In this document: in pieces, positions 8,132 through 15,920 of the stretch
How positions within the stretch are numbered: the first letter of the stretch is position 1
Layout: every line of letters starts with the position of its first letter
DNA from: UBA3102 sp964413055
GTDB taxonomy: Bacteria; Bacillota; Desulfotomaculia; Desulfotomaculales; Pelotomaculaceae
NCBI GenBank assembly: GCA_964413055.1
Contig: CAYPRB010000001.1
Coordinates: forward strand, 124,001-188,000
DNA: 64,000 nt
Direction of reading: 5' to 3'
Notes under the pieces: generated by a model
What the model was told of the DNA's origin: nothing
The model's input: only the letters and a program-made list of their open reading frames with translations
The model's database searches: none
Translations under genes and position numbers: made by a program

Positions 8132-9337
8132 ATGCCTAAAATAGTACTGGCTTATTCCGGAGGCCTGGATACATCGATCATTATTCCCTGGTTGAAAGAA
8201 AAATACGGCTATGAAGTGATCGCCCTGGCCGTCGACCTCGGCCAGGGTGAGGAACTGGCCCCTTTGAGAGAAAAAGCCGTGCAAAGCGGGGCGGCCAAAA
8301 TCTATATTGAGGACGCCCGGAAAGAATTCGTTGAGGAATATATTTTTCCCACCCTGAAAAGCGGCGCCGTCTACGAAGGCAAATATCTTCTGGGGACCGC
8401 GATGGCGCGCCCGCTCATTGCCAAGAAACTGGTTGAAACCGCGCAAAAAGAAGGAGCGGAAGCCGTGGCCCACGGGGCTACCGGCAAGGGCAACGACCAG
8501 GTGCGTTTTGAACTGGCGCTGAAAGCCCTGGCCCCGGAATTGAAAATAGTTGCTCCGTGGCGGGAATGGGACATCCGTTCCAGGGAAGACGCCGTGGATT
8601 ATGCGCGCGCCAGGGGCATTCCGGTACCCGTGAGCAAAGAGCGGCCTTACAGCATGGACCGCAACCTCTGGCACTTGAGCCACGAGGGAGCCGATCTGGA
8701 AGACCCCCGGCACGAACCGGCCCTGGATTTATATCTTTTAATCAACCCGCCCGAAAAAGCGCCTGACCGCCCCACGTACGTCGAAATTGAATTTGAGCGG
8801 GGGATTCCCGTCGGGTTGAACGGTGCGGACCTCGATCCGGTGGCCTTGATGGAAAGGCTTAACGCCATTGCCGGGGAAAACGGGGTGGGAATTATCGACA
8901 TGGTGGAAAACCGCCTGGTGGGGATGAAATCCCGGGGGGTTTATGAAACCCCGGCGGGCACCGTCCTGTTCCATGCCCACCGGGAATTGGAACTGCTTAC
9001 CTTGGACCGGGCCACCCTGCATTTTAAGGAACTTGCGGCTTCCCGTTACGCGGAACTGGTTTACGACGGAGTGTGGTTTGCCCCGTTAAGGGAGGCGTTG
9101 GACGCGTTTGTGGACCATACCCAGAAGACGGTTACCGGCACGGTGCTGATGAAGCTTTACAAGGGTAACTGCGTTCCGGCAGGTACCAGGTCTCCTTATT
9201 CCCTTTACCACCAGGAGCTTTCCACGTTCGGCCGCGATGAAATCTACAACCAGCGGGACGCGGAAGGGTTCATCAATCTTTTCGGTTTGCCTTTGAAAGT
9301 GCGGGCGTTAATGGAAAAGAGAGCAGGAAAAAGATAA
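8132..9337 (+). CDS. argG: Argininosuccinate synthase
   Basis: ArgG condenses citrulline and aspartate with ATP. The N-terminal PP-loop is clear (VLAYSGGLDTS), as are YSMDRNLWHLSHEG and GNDQVRFEL. The start ATG at 8132 lies 9 bp after AAGGAGG. An in-frame ATG at 8099 would add an unconserved 11 residues and is rejected. Length is 401 aa. The gene that usually follows, argH, is absent here; a carbonic anhydrase gene follows after 53 bp with no terminator in between. Confidence 0.96.
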   Translation: MPKIVLAYSGGLDTSIIIPWLKEKYGYEVIALAVDLGQGEELAPLREKAVQSGAAKIYIEDARKEFVEEYIFPTLKSGAVYEGKYLLGTAMARPLIAKKLVETAQKEGAEAVAHGATGKGNDQVRFELALKALAPELKIVAPWREWDIRSREDAVDYARARGIPVPVSKERPYSMDRNLWHLSHEGADLEDPRHEPALDLYLLINPPEKAPDRPTYVEIEFERGIPVGLNGADLDPVALMERLNAIAGENGVGIIDMVENRLVGMKSRGVYETPAGTVLFHAHRELELLTLDRATLHFKELAASRYAELVYDGVWFAPLREALDAFVDHTQKTVTGTVLMKLYKGNCVPAGTRSPYSLYHQELSTFGRDEIYNQRDAEGFINLFGLPLKVRALMEKRAGKR

Positions 9338-9390
9338 GGAGAAACATAATTAATAGGTGAAAGCTATAAAATGAAAAGGAGGCGGGTTTT

Positions 9391-10011
9391 GTGGCCCAGA
9401 AAAATGCGGTTTATGAAAGACCTGCGGTAGTGACGGCGGAGGAAGCCAAAAATTTGCTGTTGGAGGGTAATAAAAGATTCAATACCGGCCTGCCGGCGCA
9501 AAAAAATACGGGCAGCGCGCGGCGCCTGGAATTAAAAGAAAAAGGGCAAAAACCGTTTGCGGTGGTATTGACCTGTTCCGATTCGCGCGTTCCGCCGGAG
9601 GTGTTGTTTGACCAGTCAATCGGTGATCTGTTTGTGGTCCGGAACGCCGGTAATATACTCGATCCGGTTTCCCTGGGCAGCATAGAGTATGCCGTGGACC
9701 ACCTGCATACCCCCCTGGTGGTGGTGTTGGGGCATGATCAATGCGGGGCCGTCAAGGCTGCCGTGGACGGCGGCGAAGCCCCGGGAAGTATCGGCGCGAT
9801 CATTAAAAAAATCAAGCCTATCGTGGAAAAGGCGCTGGCGTCCGGAATTACCGGCGACGGGCTTTATGCCCGGGTAGAAGACGAAAATATCCAGTCCGTT
9901 GTTGCGGAATTGAAAGAAAGCCCGGTGATCAAACGTTTCCTGGCAGACGGTAAGGTAACCGTTGCCGGGGCCAAGTATTATCTCGGTCCGGGTGAAGTAA
10001 AATTTGTCTAA
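9391..10011 (+). CDS. Beta-class carbonic anhydrase
   Basis: The 206-aa protein has the zinc-site motifs of beta-carbonic anhydrases: CSDSRVPPE (Cys plus Asp-Arg dyad) and HDQCGAVKAA (His and Cys ligands). It interconverts CO2 and bicarbonate in the cytoplasm. The GTG start follows AAAAGGAGG. Its position right behind argG, without a visible terminator, suggests co-transcription. Bicarbonate is a substrate of carbamoyl-phosphate synthetase, which feeds the ArgF step, so a supporting role in arginine synthesis is a reasonable inference. Confidence 0.92.
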   Translation: MAQKNAVYERPAVVTAEEAKNLLLEGNKRFNTGLPAQKNTGSARRLELKEKGQKPFAVVLTCSDSRVPPEVLFDQSIGDLFVVRNAGNILDPVSLGSIEYAVDHLHTPLVVVLGHDQCGAVKAAVDGGEAPGSIGAIIKKIKPIVEKALASGITGDGLYARVEDENIQSVVAELKESPVIKRFLADGKVTVAGAKYYLGPGEVKFV

Positions 10012-10036
10012 AATAAAAACCGGTTAAGGTGATTAA

Positions 10037-10957
10037 ATGAAAAAAACCGCCGGCCCCGCGCGGGGCGCCGTAAATGTACCCGCAGCAATGCTGTGGCAGG
10101 AGCCCGGCCGGTTCAGGGATTATGACCACCTGATCCTGGGGCGGAATAATAACCCTGCGGCCTGGGTGGAAGGTATGGATGTTAAGAGGCGTTTATGGCT
10201 GGTCGGTAAAACCGGAACCATGGTTATTTACGGCGAGCCGTTAATAATTTTGGACCGCCGGGATGAATGGCTGCAGGTGGCGGCGGTGGAACAGAAAACC
10301 TCTCTGCATGAATACGGCTATCCCGGCTGGATCCCCGCCGTCCAGGTAGCCGAAAATAATGCCTATGTAAATGCATTAGCCGGGTTACCAAGAATTGCCG
10401 TAACCCAAAAAACCGGCCGCCTTTACAGCGATCCGGAACTAACCGTGACTGCCGGTGAGGTAAGCTACATGACCACCCTGCCCCTGCTGGAAGCAAGGAA
10501 AGGAGTGGTGGCGGTACGGCTTCCCGGTGGTGGCACGGGCTACCTGCAGCGTAAAGATGTTAAGAAAAACCGGGAGATGACATTTTCCCGGCAGGCTATT
10601 GTTGGCGAGGCCGTACGGTTTATGGACCTGCCTTATCTTTGGGCGGGGACGGCGTCCTATGGCTTTGATTGTTCGGGGTTTACCATGCGGTTATACCAGT
10701 CCCAGGGGGTGGTAATACCCCGCGATGCGGAAGACCAGGCGGCAAGCGGATTAGCGGTCGCCCGGCAGGATTTGCTGCCCGGGGACCTGGTTTTTTTCGC
10801 TGACCCCAAAGGCCGCGACCGGGTGCACCACGTCGGCATGTATGCCGGCGGGGGAATGATGGTCCATGCTCCCAACAGTAAATCTCAGGTCAGGACCGAT
10901 GTTGTCGATAGCGGCAGCTACGGCGAAGAATACTACGGGGCCAGGCGTTATGCTTGA
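10037..10957 (+). CDS. NlpC/P60 family peptidase with SH3-like region (YkfC-like)
   Basis: The 306-aa protein has an N-terminal ~170 residues that look like SH3-type modules (WLVGKTGTMVIYGEP, GWIPAVQV) and a C-terminal NlpC/P60 cysteine peptidase domain. Catalytic Cys212 is in the FDCSGF motif. A His follows in VHHVGMYAGG, and another in MMVHAPNS. No signal peptide is visible, which fits the cytoplasmic gamma-D-glutamyl-diamino-acid peptidases (YkfC group) that recycle wall peptides better than secreted hydrolases. It lies 25 bp downstream of the carbonic anhydrase gene and converges on the HD-GYP gene. Confidence 0.85.
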   Translation: MKKTAGPARGAVNVPAAMLWQEPGRFRDYDHLILGRNNNPAAWVEGMDVKRRLWLVGKTGTMVIYGEPLIILDRRDEWLQVAAVEQKTSLHEYGYPGWIPAVQVAENNAYVNALAGLPRIAVTQKTGRLYSDPELTVTAGEVSYMTTLPLLEARKGVVAVRLPGGGTGYLQRKDVKKNREMTFSRQAIVGEAVRFMDLPYLWAGTASYGFDCSGFTMRLYQSQGVVIPRDAEDQAASGLAVARQDLLPGDLVFFADPKGRDRVHHVGMYAGGGMMVHAPNSKSQVRTDVVDSGSYGEEYYGARRYA

Positions 10958-10965
10958 CGACGGGG

Positions 10966-12108
10966 CTAGGGAATAATTTGCCCGGTGGCTTGCTCCCGGT
11001 TTTTTTGTTTTAAGGCTTCAACTTCTTCATGTTCCAATGCTTGCGTGATAGTAACCGTATTTTGTTCGGCCATATCTATGTCCACCGGTTTTGCCAGCTT
11101 GTTTCCTTCCGCGTCGTAAATCACTTTGATCCGGGGATAAAAAGAAAATCCCCTGGGTGTTTCCATTACTACAGCAGTTTTACCGGAACTAAGTCTTACA
11201 ATGGAACCGGCCGGATAGGCGGCAATGTTATTAAGGAAATATTGCACCAGTTTATAGTCGAAAAAATAATCTCCCGATGCTGCCAGCATTTCGCAAGCTT
11301 CGTTCGGCGGGTTGGCTTTACGGTAAACCCGGTCCACGGTCATGGCGTCGTATACGTCGGCTATGCCCACGATTTGGGAAAACTCGTGAATATCTTTGCC
11401 GGTAATTCCTTTCGGATAACCTTCACCGTTGTATCGCTCATGATGCTGCAGGGCGACCAGGGCGGAGGTTTTTTTAACATAAGACGACCCGGTACCGGTT
11501 AATATGGTATACCCGTAAATCGGGTGCTGTTTGACAACGTTGAATTCACGGTCGTTAAGCGGGCCCGGCTTATTAAGGATTTGGGACGGAATCAGGGTTT
11601 TGCCAATGTCGTGCATTAAAGCACCCATCCCCAGATCCATTAATTGGCACCGGTCATAATTCAGAGACAGGCCCGTGATTAACGAGAGCACGCAAACATT
11701 AACGGAATGGGCGAAGAGGTAATCATCAAAACTGCGTATGTCAATCATATTTACCATCAAAGACCGGTTTTCGATTAATTGTTCGATTATTTCGCCGATC
11801 GTGCTTCTGGTTTCCTGCAGCAGGGACCAGTTCAGGGGCGATTTGCCGGAATCCGGATTTTTCAAGATCTTCTTAGCGGTGTTGATGGCGGCAGCCCTGG
11901 TTTTTTCGTCAATCACGTCTTCGACATACAGGTCGGGTAAATCCTCGTTGAAGATATAGATCACCGGTATGCCCAGCCTGGACAGTCTCTCGATATATTT
12001 TTGGTTTAACACTACTCCCCGGTTTAACAATATTTCCCCCCTGCCGTTGTAAATCGGGTGCCCGACTTTCATTCCCGGCAGGAGGGCTTTGGTAGTTACT
12101 CTTCTCAT
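10966..12108 (-). CDS. HD-GYP domain protein, probable c-di-GMP phosphodiesterase
   Basis: The 380-aa protein has an N-terminal region starting MRRVTTKALLPGMKVG, as in many HD-GYP proteins. A full HD-GYP domain follows, with the metal site MHDIGK, then HHERYNGEGYPKG with the GYP triad, and VGIADVYDAMT. Known members hydrolyse c-di-GMP to pGpG or GMP. No membrane segment or receiver domain is visible, so it appears to be a soluble enzyme. A short C-terminal extension of unknown role ends the protein. It lies 95 bp downstream of the Cys-rich gene on the same strand. Because the window also carries a c-di-GMP riboswitch before flgB, this enzyme may affect motility (inference). Confidence 0.88.
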   Translation of the reverse strand: MRRVTTKALLPGMKVGHPIYNGRGEILLNRGVVLNQKYIERLSRLGIPVIYIFNEDLPDLYVEDVIDEKTRAAAINTAKKILKNPDSGKSPLNWSLLQETRSTIGEIIEQLIENRSLMVNMIDIRSFDDYLFAHSVNVCVLSLITGLSLNYDRCQLMDLGMGALMHDIGKTLIPSQILNKPGPLNDREFNVVKQHPIYGYTILTGTGSSYVKKTSALVALQHHERYNGEGYPKGITGKDIHEFSQIVGIADVYDAMTVDRVYRKANPPNEACEMLAASGDYFFDYKLVQYFLNNIAAYPAGSIVRLSSGKTAVVMETPRGFSFYPRIKVIYDAEGNKLAKPVDIDMAEQNTVTITQALEHEEVEALKQKNREQATGQIIP

Positions 12109-12203
12109 GCAGACGACACCCCAATAACAAATTTCACTGGTACAGGTCCCGGTTTCTTCTTATGAGCGGTAAATTGCGCTCCATGTTGATAAAATTTCCT
12201 GAT

Positions 12204-12512
12204 TTATTCGTTGTCGTCATACATTTCGCTGATTAAACACGGCACGGAACCTGAAACCAGGCGTCCGGTGGCCAGTTGCACGTAATACAGCCTACCCTCC
12301 GGTTTATCCGTGATCAGGCAGGGATCGATCCAGACCTGCCGGCATTTTTCCCTTTTACACCCGGTGTACTCCGGGCAGTGGCCGCAGCAGATATTGCCGC
12401 ACTTCCGGTTTTCGTTAAAATTATCGGCACACTTAGGTTTTTCTTTGCCGGTACGATAGATATTAAGACAGTAATCGGCCCTTTCCGGTAACGTCATTTT
12501 AGTAAAATCCAT
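12204..12512 (-). CDS. Cys-rich small protein of unknown function
   Basis: I do not recognise this 102-aa protein. It has a dense Cys cluster in the middle (KCGNICCGHCPEYTGCKREKC), suitable for binding zinc or an Fe-S cluster, and an acidic C-terminus. The ATG follows a perfect AGGAGG, and codon use matches the neighbours, so it is very probably a real gene. It lies directly upstream of the HD-GYP gene on the same strand (95 bp gap, no terminator seen) and may be co-transcribed with it. Confidence 0.75.
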   Translation of the reverse strand: MDFTKMTLPERADYCLNIYRTGKEKPKCADNFNENRKCGNICCGHCPEYTGCKREKCRQVWIDPCLITDKPEGRLYYVQLATGRLVSGSVPCLISEMYDDNE

Positions 12513-12725
12513 ATGCCTGCCTCCTGTGGTATTAATTTATATTAGATGGTCGGGAGGTGGTGATTATTTATCACTATAATATATATATTCGAAATATTAC
12601 GTTATTTCTCCTCCCGCTTATTAATAATAGAGCTAAAAGCTTTAAAGACAACTCAAAAATTTTTTTTAGTGACGGTAAAACTAAAACGCCAACAGGGTGG
12701 CGATTAAGTTAAGGAGTGAAACTTA

Positions 12726-12779
12726 TTGTCTTTCGGGGTATTTATTTTAAAAAAGGCTTTGAACCTCATTAAGAGCTAA
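12726..12779 (+). CDS. Possible 17-aa leader peptide
   Basis: AAGGAG at about 12711-12716 is followed by a TTG start and a short frame ending at TAA, encoding MSFGVFILKKALNLIKS. The peptide is hydrophobic with scattered Lys. It ends before the promoter of the next gene, so it would need its own upstream promoter. The only support is the ribosome site, and it may be chance. Confidence 0.2.
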   Translation: MSFGVFILKKALNLIKS

Positions 12780-12806
12780 ATGATCTAAACTCTTCTTCAA
12801 TAATAT

Positions 12807-12835
12807 TTGACAAACAAATAACTACTGTTTATAAT
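12807..12835 (+). promoter_or_regulatory. Consensus sigma-A promoter
   Basis: TTGACA (12807-12812), a 17-bp spacer and TATAAT (12830-12835) make a perfect vegetative promoter 35 bp upstream of the 108-aa gene. No operator-like repeat overlaps it, which suggests strong constitutive transcription. Confidence 0.85.
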
Positions 12836-12869
12836 TTGCCTTAATGGATAAAAAATAGGAGTGTGAAAA

Positions 12870-13196
12870 ATGGCATTTGAAGTTTATAAGCCCCGTGGTC
12901 ATAGGGTGCCAAAGTTACCAATGGTAACACTTTCGAAAAATTCTATTGTTTTAAACAAACATGCCCGGGAAAAGTTGCAAACTGAAAAGGTTGAATTGGC
13001 TTATGACGGGGAAACTAATATTATTCGGATAAAAGCGGTACAGGATGGGCAAAACATAAAAAAAACCAAAGTTTTCAGCAGGGGATTTTTTAATCATTTT
13101 AATATTACCAGCAAGGGCAAATTTGTGGCTGATTATGACGCCCAGGAAAACGCCCTGTTCGTGGATCTCAATAAAAATCAGATTAGTCCGCAATAA
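12870..13196 (+). CDS. Conserved-looking 108-aa protein of unknown function
   Basis: This protein is not recognised. It is short, basic in the first half and beta-rich, with hydrophilic ends. The central part (VELAYDGETNIIRIKAV) looks like paired beta-strands, and a second, similar strand pattern (KFVADYDAQENALFVDLN) ends the protein. There are no Cys residues and no membrane segment. It has its own perfect sigma-A promoter, a GGAG ribosome site, and an intrinsic terminator that overlaps its stop codon. It is therefore a self-contained and probably well-expressed gene. A DNA- or RNA-binding role is conceivable but unsupported. Confidence 0.85.
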   Translation: MAFEVYKPRGHRVPKLPMVTLSKNSIVLNKHAREKLQTEKVELAYDGETNIIRIKAVQDGQNIKKTKVFSRGFFNHFNITSKGKFVADYDAQENALFVDLNKNQISPQ

Positions 13197-13211
13197 CAGC
13201 GGACTTTTTTT
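13185..13211 (+). terminator. Intrinsic terminator overlapping the stop of the 108-aa gene
   Basis: A 7-bp stem AGTCCGC / GCGGACT with a 7-nt loop containing the TAA stop is followed by a run of seven T. Confidence 0.88.
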
Positions 13212-13317
13212 ATTGTATGAGAAAGTATATATTTTTTAAAACCGGTACAGAAAAAAAGGAGGTATTTGTTACTCTCTTTAAATCTATTGGTAGAATATGC
13301 ATATAATAGTTTTAGAT

Positions 13318-14076
13318 TTATCCGAAGCGGCCGGTAATGTAGTCCTCGGTGCGTTGGTCCGCCGGCTTGGTGAACAGGTTTTCAGTGGTCCCGTATTCCA
13401 CCAGTTCGCCGTTTAAAAAAAAGGAGGTCACGTCGGAAACCCGGGCTGCCTGCTGCATGTTGTGAGTGACGATGACAATGGTGTAGTCCTTTTTTAAGGT
13501 CCGGATCAGTTCCTCAATTTTCTGGGTTGCCAGGGGATCCAGGGCCGAGGTGGGTTCGTCCATCAGGACTACCTCGGGCTGTACCGCTAAAAGCCGGGCA
13601 ATACACACTCTTTGCTGTTGGCCGCCGGATAGACCGAGAGCGGAATCATAAAGGCGTTCTTTGACTTGTTCCCAGAGCGCGGCCCGGCGCAGGCTTATTT
13701 CAACGATAGTATCCAGTTTATGCTTGCTTTTTTCCCCGTGAATGCGTGGTCCGTAAGCGACATTGTCATAGACCGACATGGGAAAAAGGTTCGGCTTTTG
13801 GAAGACCATGCCCACCAATTTCCGCAGGTAAACCACATCAACACCAGGGTCATAAATATCTTTGCCGTCCAAAAGCACCTTTCCTTTTATACTGACACCG
13901 TCGATAAGGTCGTTCATACGGTTCAAGGTGCGTAAAAACGTGGATTTTCCGCAGCCGGAAGGTCCGATCAGAGCAGTGACGCGGTTTGCGTTTATGGTCA
14001 TAACGATATTATTCAAGGCGCGAAAATCTTTATAGTATAAACTTAAATTTTGCACTGCCATCTTGGCCTGCGGCAA
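13318..14076 (-). CDS. pstB: Phosphate ABC transporter ATP-binding protein
   Basis: PstB energises high-affinity phosphate uptake with PstSCA. Walker A (GPSGCGKST), the ABC signature LSGGQQQR and Walker B (VVLMDEP) are intact, followed by the H-loop (VTHNMQQAARVSD). The TTG start at 14076 follows GGAGGGAGG; a TTG five codons earlier lies on the ribosome site and is rejected. Length is 252 aa. Unusually, it is divergent from the rest of the locus (phoU, regulator, pstSCA) instead of following pstA, and shares the 14.1-14.3 kb regulatory region with phoU. Confidence 0.95.
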   Translation of the reverse strand: MPQAKMAVQNLSLYYKDFRALNNIVMTINANRVTALIGPSGCGKSTFLRTLNRMNDLIDGVSIKGKVLLDGKDIYDPGVDVVYLRKLVGMVFQKPNLFPMSVYDNVAYGPRIHGEKSKHKLDTIVEISLRRAALWEQVKERLYDSALGLSGGQQQRVCIARLLAVQPEVVLMDEPTSALDPLATQKIEELIRTLKKDYTIVIVTHNMQQAARVSDVTSFFLNGELVEYGTTENLFTKPADQRTEDYITGRFG

Positions 14077-14174
14077 TGATCCTCCCTCCAAATCCCACTC
14101 TTAATTTACCCGGAAATCCTTTTACTTTTTCACAAACATTTTAGCATTACGACGTTAGAATACCGTTAGTTTAT

Positions 14175-14242
14175 GGTTAACGATAGGTTAAGTTCAGAAA
14201 GACGTTTTAATGAATATTTAAAGACGGTTTAAGACAGGTTTA
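14175..14242. promoter_or_regulatory. Putative Pho boxes between pstB and phoU
   Basis: Two pairs of direct repeats with 11-bp period are visible: GGTTAA at 14175 and 14186, and GGTTTA at 14226 and 14237. PhoB/PhoP-type regulators bind such TTAACA-like repeats spaced by one helical turn. The position between the divergent pstB and phoU genes allows control of both. Confidence 0.6.
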
Positions 14243-14300
14243 ACAATAGTGTGGTTTAATTTCAATATCGGCTGGCAAAAGCGTTAACGGAGGGGTGGCT

Positions 14301-14957
14301 TTGCCGAAAAGAATTTTGGATAAAGAGATGGAAGATTTGCAGTTTGAAATTCTGCGCATGAGCACCTTGGTTGAACAGGCTGTTTTTGATTCTGTCTCCT
14401 CCCTGACCAAAAATCGGGTAGAATTGGCCCGCAAGGTAATTGAAGGCGACGATGACATCGACCGGTTGAATCTTGATGTGCAGGATAAATGCTTGCGGCT
14501 TTTGGCGCTGCGCCACCCCATGGCGGTAGATTTGAGGGCCGTGCATACCGACCTGTTGGTGGCCATGGACCTTGAGCGGATGGGTGACTACGCGGAAGCT
14601 ATTGCCCGGTCAACGCTCAGAATTCAGGGGAAGAGAAATATTGCTGAAATACCGTGCCTGGCGCAGATGGCTGAAATGGTGCGGGAACTGGTTCATAATA
14701 GCATTACCTCTTATATCCTGGCCGATGTTGATACGGCTGAAAATTGCCGGTTGTTGGAAGACCGGATCGACAACCTTTACCACCGGTGTTTTGACCTCCT
14801 GGTTGATATGATCAAAAATGATGTCAACGTGACAGAAATGGCAGTGCAGCTTTTGTTTGCCGGTCAGCGACTGGAAAGAATCGCCGACCATGCCACCAAT
14901 ATCGGGGAATCGGTTCTGTACACGGTCACCGGTCAACATACCAATTTGAACGAATAA
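14301..14957 (+). CDS. phoU: Phosphate signalling protein PhoU
   Basis: PhoU is an all-helical protein with two three-helix repeats that links PstSCAB to phosphate signalling. Here the two metal-binding repeats are visible as DLERMGDYAEAIA and QRLERIADHATNI. The TTG at 14301 is placed 6 bp after GGAGGG; a GTG at 14295 is too close to that site. Length is 218 aa. It lies 110 bp ahead of the response regulator gene. Confidence 0.93.
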   Translation: MPKRILDKEMEDLQFEILRMSTLVEQAVFDSVSSLTKNRVELARKVIEGDDDIDRLNLDVQDKCLRLLALRHPMAVDLRAVHTDLLVAMDLERMGDYAEAIARSTLRIQGKRNIAEIPCLAQMAEMVRELVHNSITSYILADVDTAENCRLLEDRIDNLYHRCFDLLVDMIKNDVNVTEMAVQLLFAGQRLERIADHATNIGESVLYTVTGQHTNLNE

Positions 14958-15003
14958 ACAGGACAGTGATTTTTACGAAGATTTAATTAAACACTAACAA
15001 AAA

Positions 15004-15031
15004 TTAAACCAGAGATAACCATAACTTAACC
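15004..15031 (+). promoter_or_regulatory. Putative Pho boxes upstream of the response regulator
   Basis: Three words of the form TAAACC, ATAACC and TTAACC follow each other at 10- and 11-bp spacing, i.e. the reverse complement of the GGTTAA repeats found upstream of phoU. They end about 37 bp before the GTG start, with an AT-rich -10-like stretch between, so autoregulation is likely. Confidence 0.5.
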
Positions 15032-15067
15032 GGGTTTGATTATATTTAAACTGGGTGGTGAGGCAGA

Positions 15068-15775
15068 GTGCCCTTGATTTTGGTTGTCGATGATGAAATT
15101 AGTATTCTGGAGCTTTTAAGGTTCAACTTGGAGCAGGAAGGATACCGGGTTTTGACGGCTAGCGACGGACAGCAGGCTTTGCATGATGCGCGTGCGGAAA
15201 AACCGGATTTGATCATCCTGGATATTATGCTTCCGGGTATGGACGGTTACGAGGTATGCCGGGTTTTAAAGGCCGGTAAGGAAACGGCCGGCATACCGGT
15301 GCTCATGCTTAGCGCCAGGGATGAGGTTTTGGAAAAAGTAGTCGGACTGGAGCTGGGGGCGGATGATTATATTGCCAAGCCTTTCAGCCCCAGAGAATTG
15401 GTGGCCAGAGTGAAGGCCAACTTGCGTTGGAAAGTGCGGGCTGCGGCAGGGCAGCTTAAGGGCCGGGCCGGAGAAATAAAGGTGAACCAGCTGGTTATAA
15501 GGCCCGAAAAGTACGAAGTGCTGCTGGACGGGAAAAGGTTGAATTTAACCTCGAGAGAATTCGAACTTTTGTACTTGATGGCGGCCAACCCCGGCCGGGT
15601 TTTTTCCCGGGAAGTGCTGCTGAAAAAAATCTGGGGTTACGTGAGTAGCAAAGAGACGCGGACAGTTGACGTGCACATCAGGTATTTAAGACAGAAAGTC
15701 GAACACAACCCGGCCCGCCCGCAGTATATCGAAACCGTCCGCGGGGTGGGGTACCGTTTTAAAGCAACCAGATGA
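15068..15775 (+). CDS. PhoB/PhoP-type response regulator
   Basis: The 235-aa protein has a receiver domain (acidic pair DDE, phosphoacceptor Asp in ILDIMLPGMDGYE, Lys in DDYIAKPFSP) and an OmpR/PhoB-type winged helix (LTSREFELLYLMAANPGRVFSREVLL, ETVRGVGYRF). From its place between phoU and pstS it should be the phosphate regulator. The histidine kinase normally encoded next to it (PhoR) is absent; a terminator directly follows the stop. The partner kinase must lie elsewhere, or the regulator is phosphorylated otherwise. Confidence 0.92.
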   Translation: MPLILVVDDEISILELLRFNLEQEGYRVLTASDGQQALHDARAEKPDLIILDIMLPGMDGYEVCRVLKAGKETAGIPVLMLSARDEVLEKVVGLELGADDYIAKPFSPRELVARVKANLRWKVRAAAGQLKGRAGEIKVNQLVIRPEKYEVLLDGKRLNLTSREFELLYLMAANPGRVFSREVLLKKIWGYVSSKETRTVDVHIRYLRQKVEHNPARPQYIETVRGVGYRFKATR

Positions 15776-15807
15776 ACTCCCTGTATGGTAAAGCGGGAGT
15801 TGTTTTT
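15775..15807 (+). terminator. Intrinsic terminator after the response regulator
   Basis: AACTCCC pairs with GGGAGTT across a 13-nt loop and is followed by G and five T. It starts at the stop codon, so pstS is probably transcribed from its own promoter in the following ~110 bp, which again contain TTTAACA-like words. Confidence 0.75.
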
Positions 15808-15920
15808 GTGTCTTTTAAGTTTAACAGTAATTTTACCCTTTTCTGCCTGGTATTTTAACACGGGATATTTACAATTTTAAAAAACTGAAAACATTTTAAA
15901 AGATCAGGAGGTATGAAACA

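Larger units (their letters stand above)
12513..12869. other. AT-rich divergent intergenic region
   Basis: The 357 bp between the Cys-rich gene and the 108-aa gene include a small hairpin GTGAT-TATTT-ATCAC (near 12558-12575). It lies inside a wider GGGAGG...CCTCCC pairing (about 12551-12616). Another hairpin, CGCC-AACAGGGT-GGCG, lies near 12690. I recognise no riboswitch class. The right end carries a consensus promoter and the region also holds a possible 17-codon leader (both listed separately). Confidence 0.5.

Noticed and set aside
12650..12720. Possible riboswitch upstream of the 108-aa gene
   Set aside because: Only one short hairpin (CGCC / GGCG) and no match to any class I know; it also lies upstream of the consensus promoter.
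13266..13337. 23-codon frame with GGAGG in front, running into the pstB 3' end
   Set aside because: Overlaps pstB in antisense, no promoter and no protein-like sequence.
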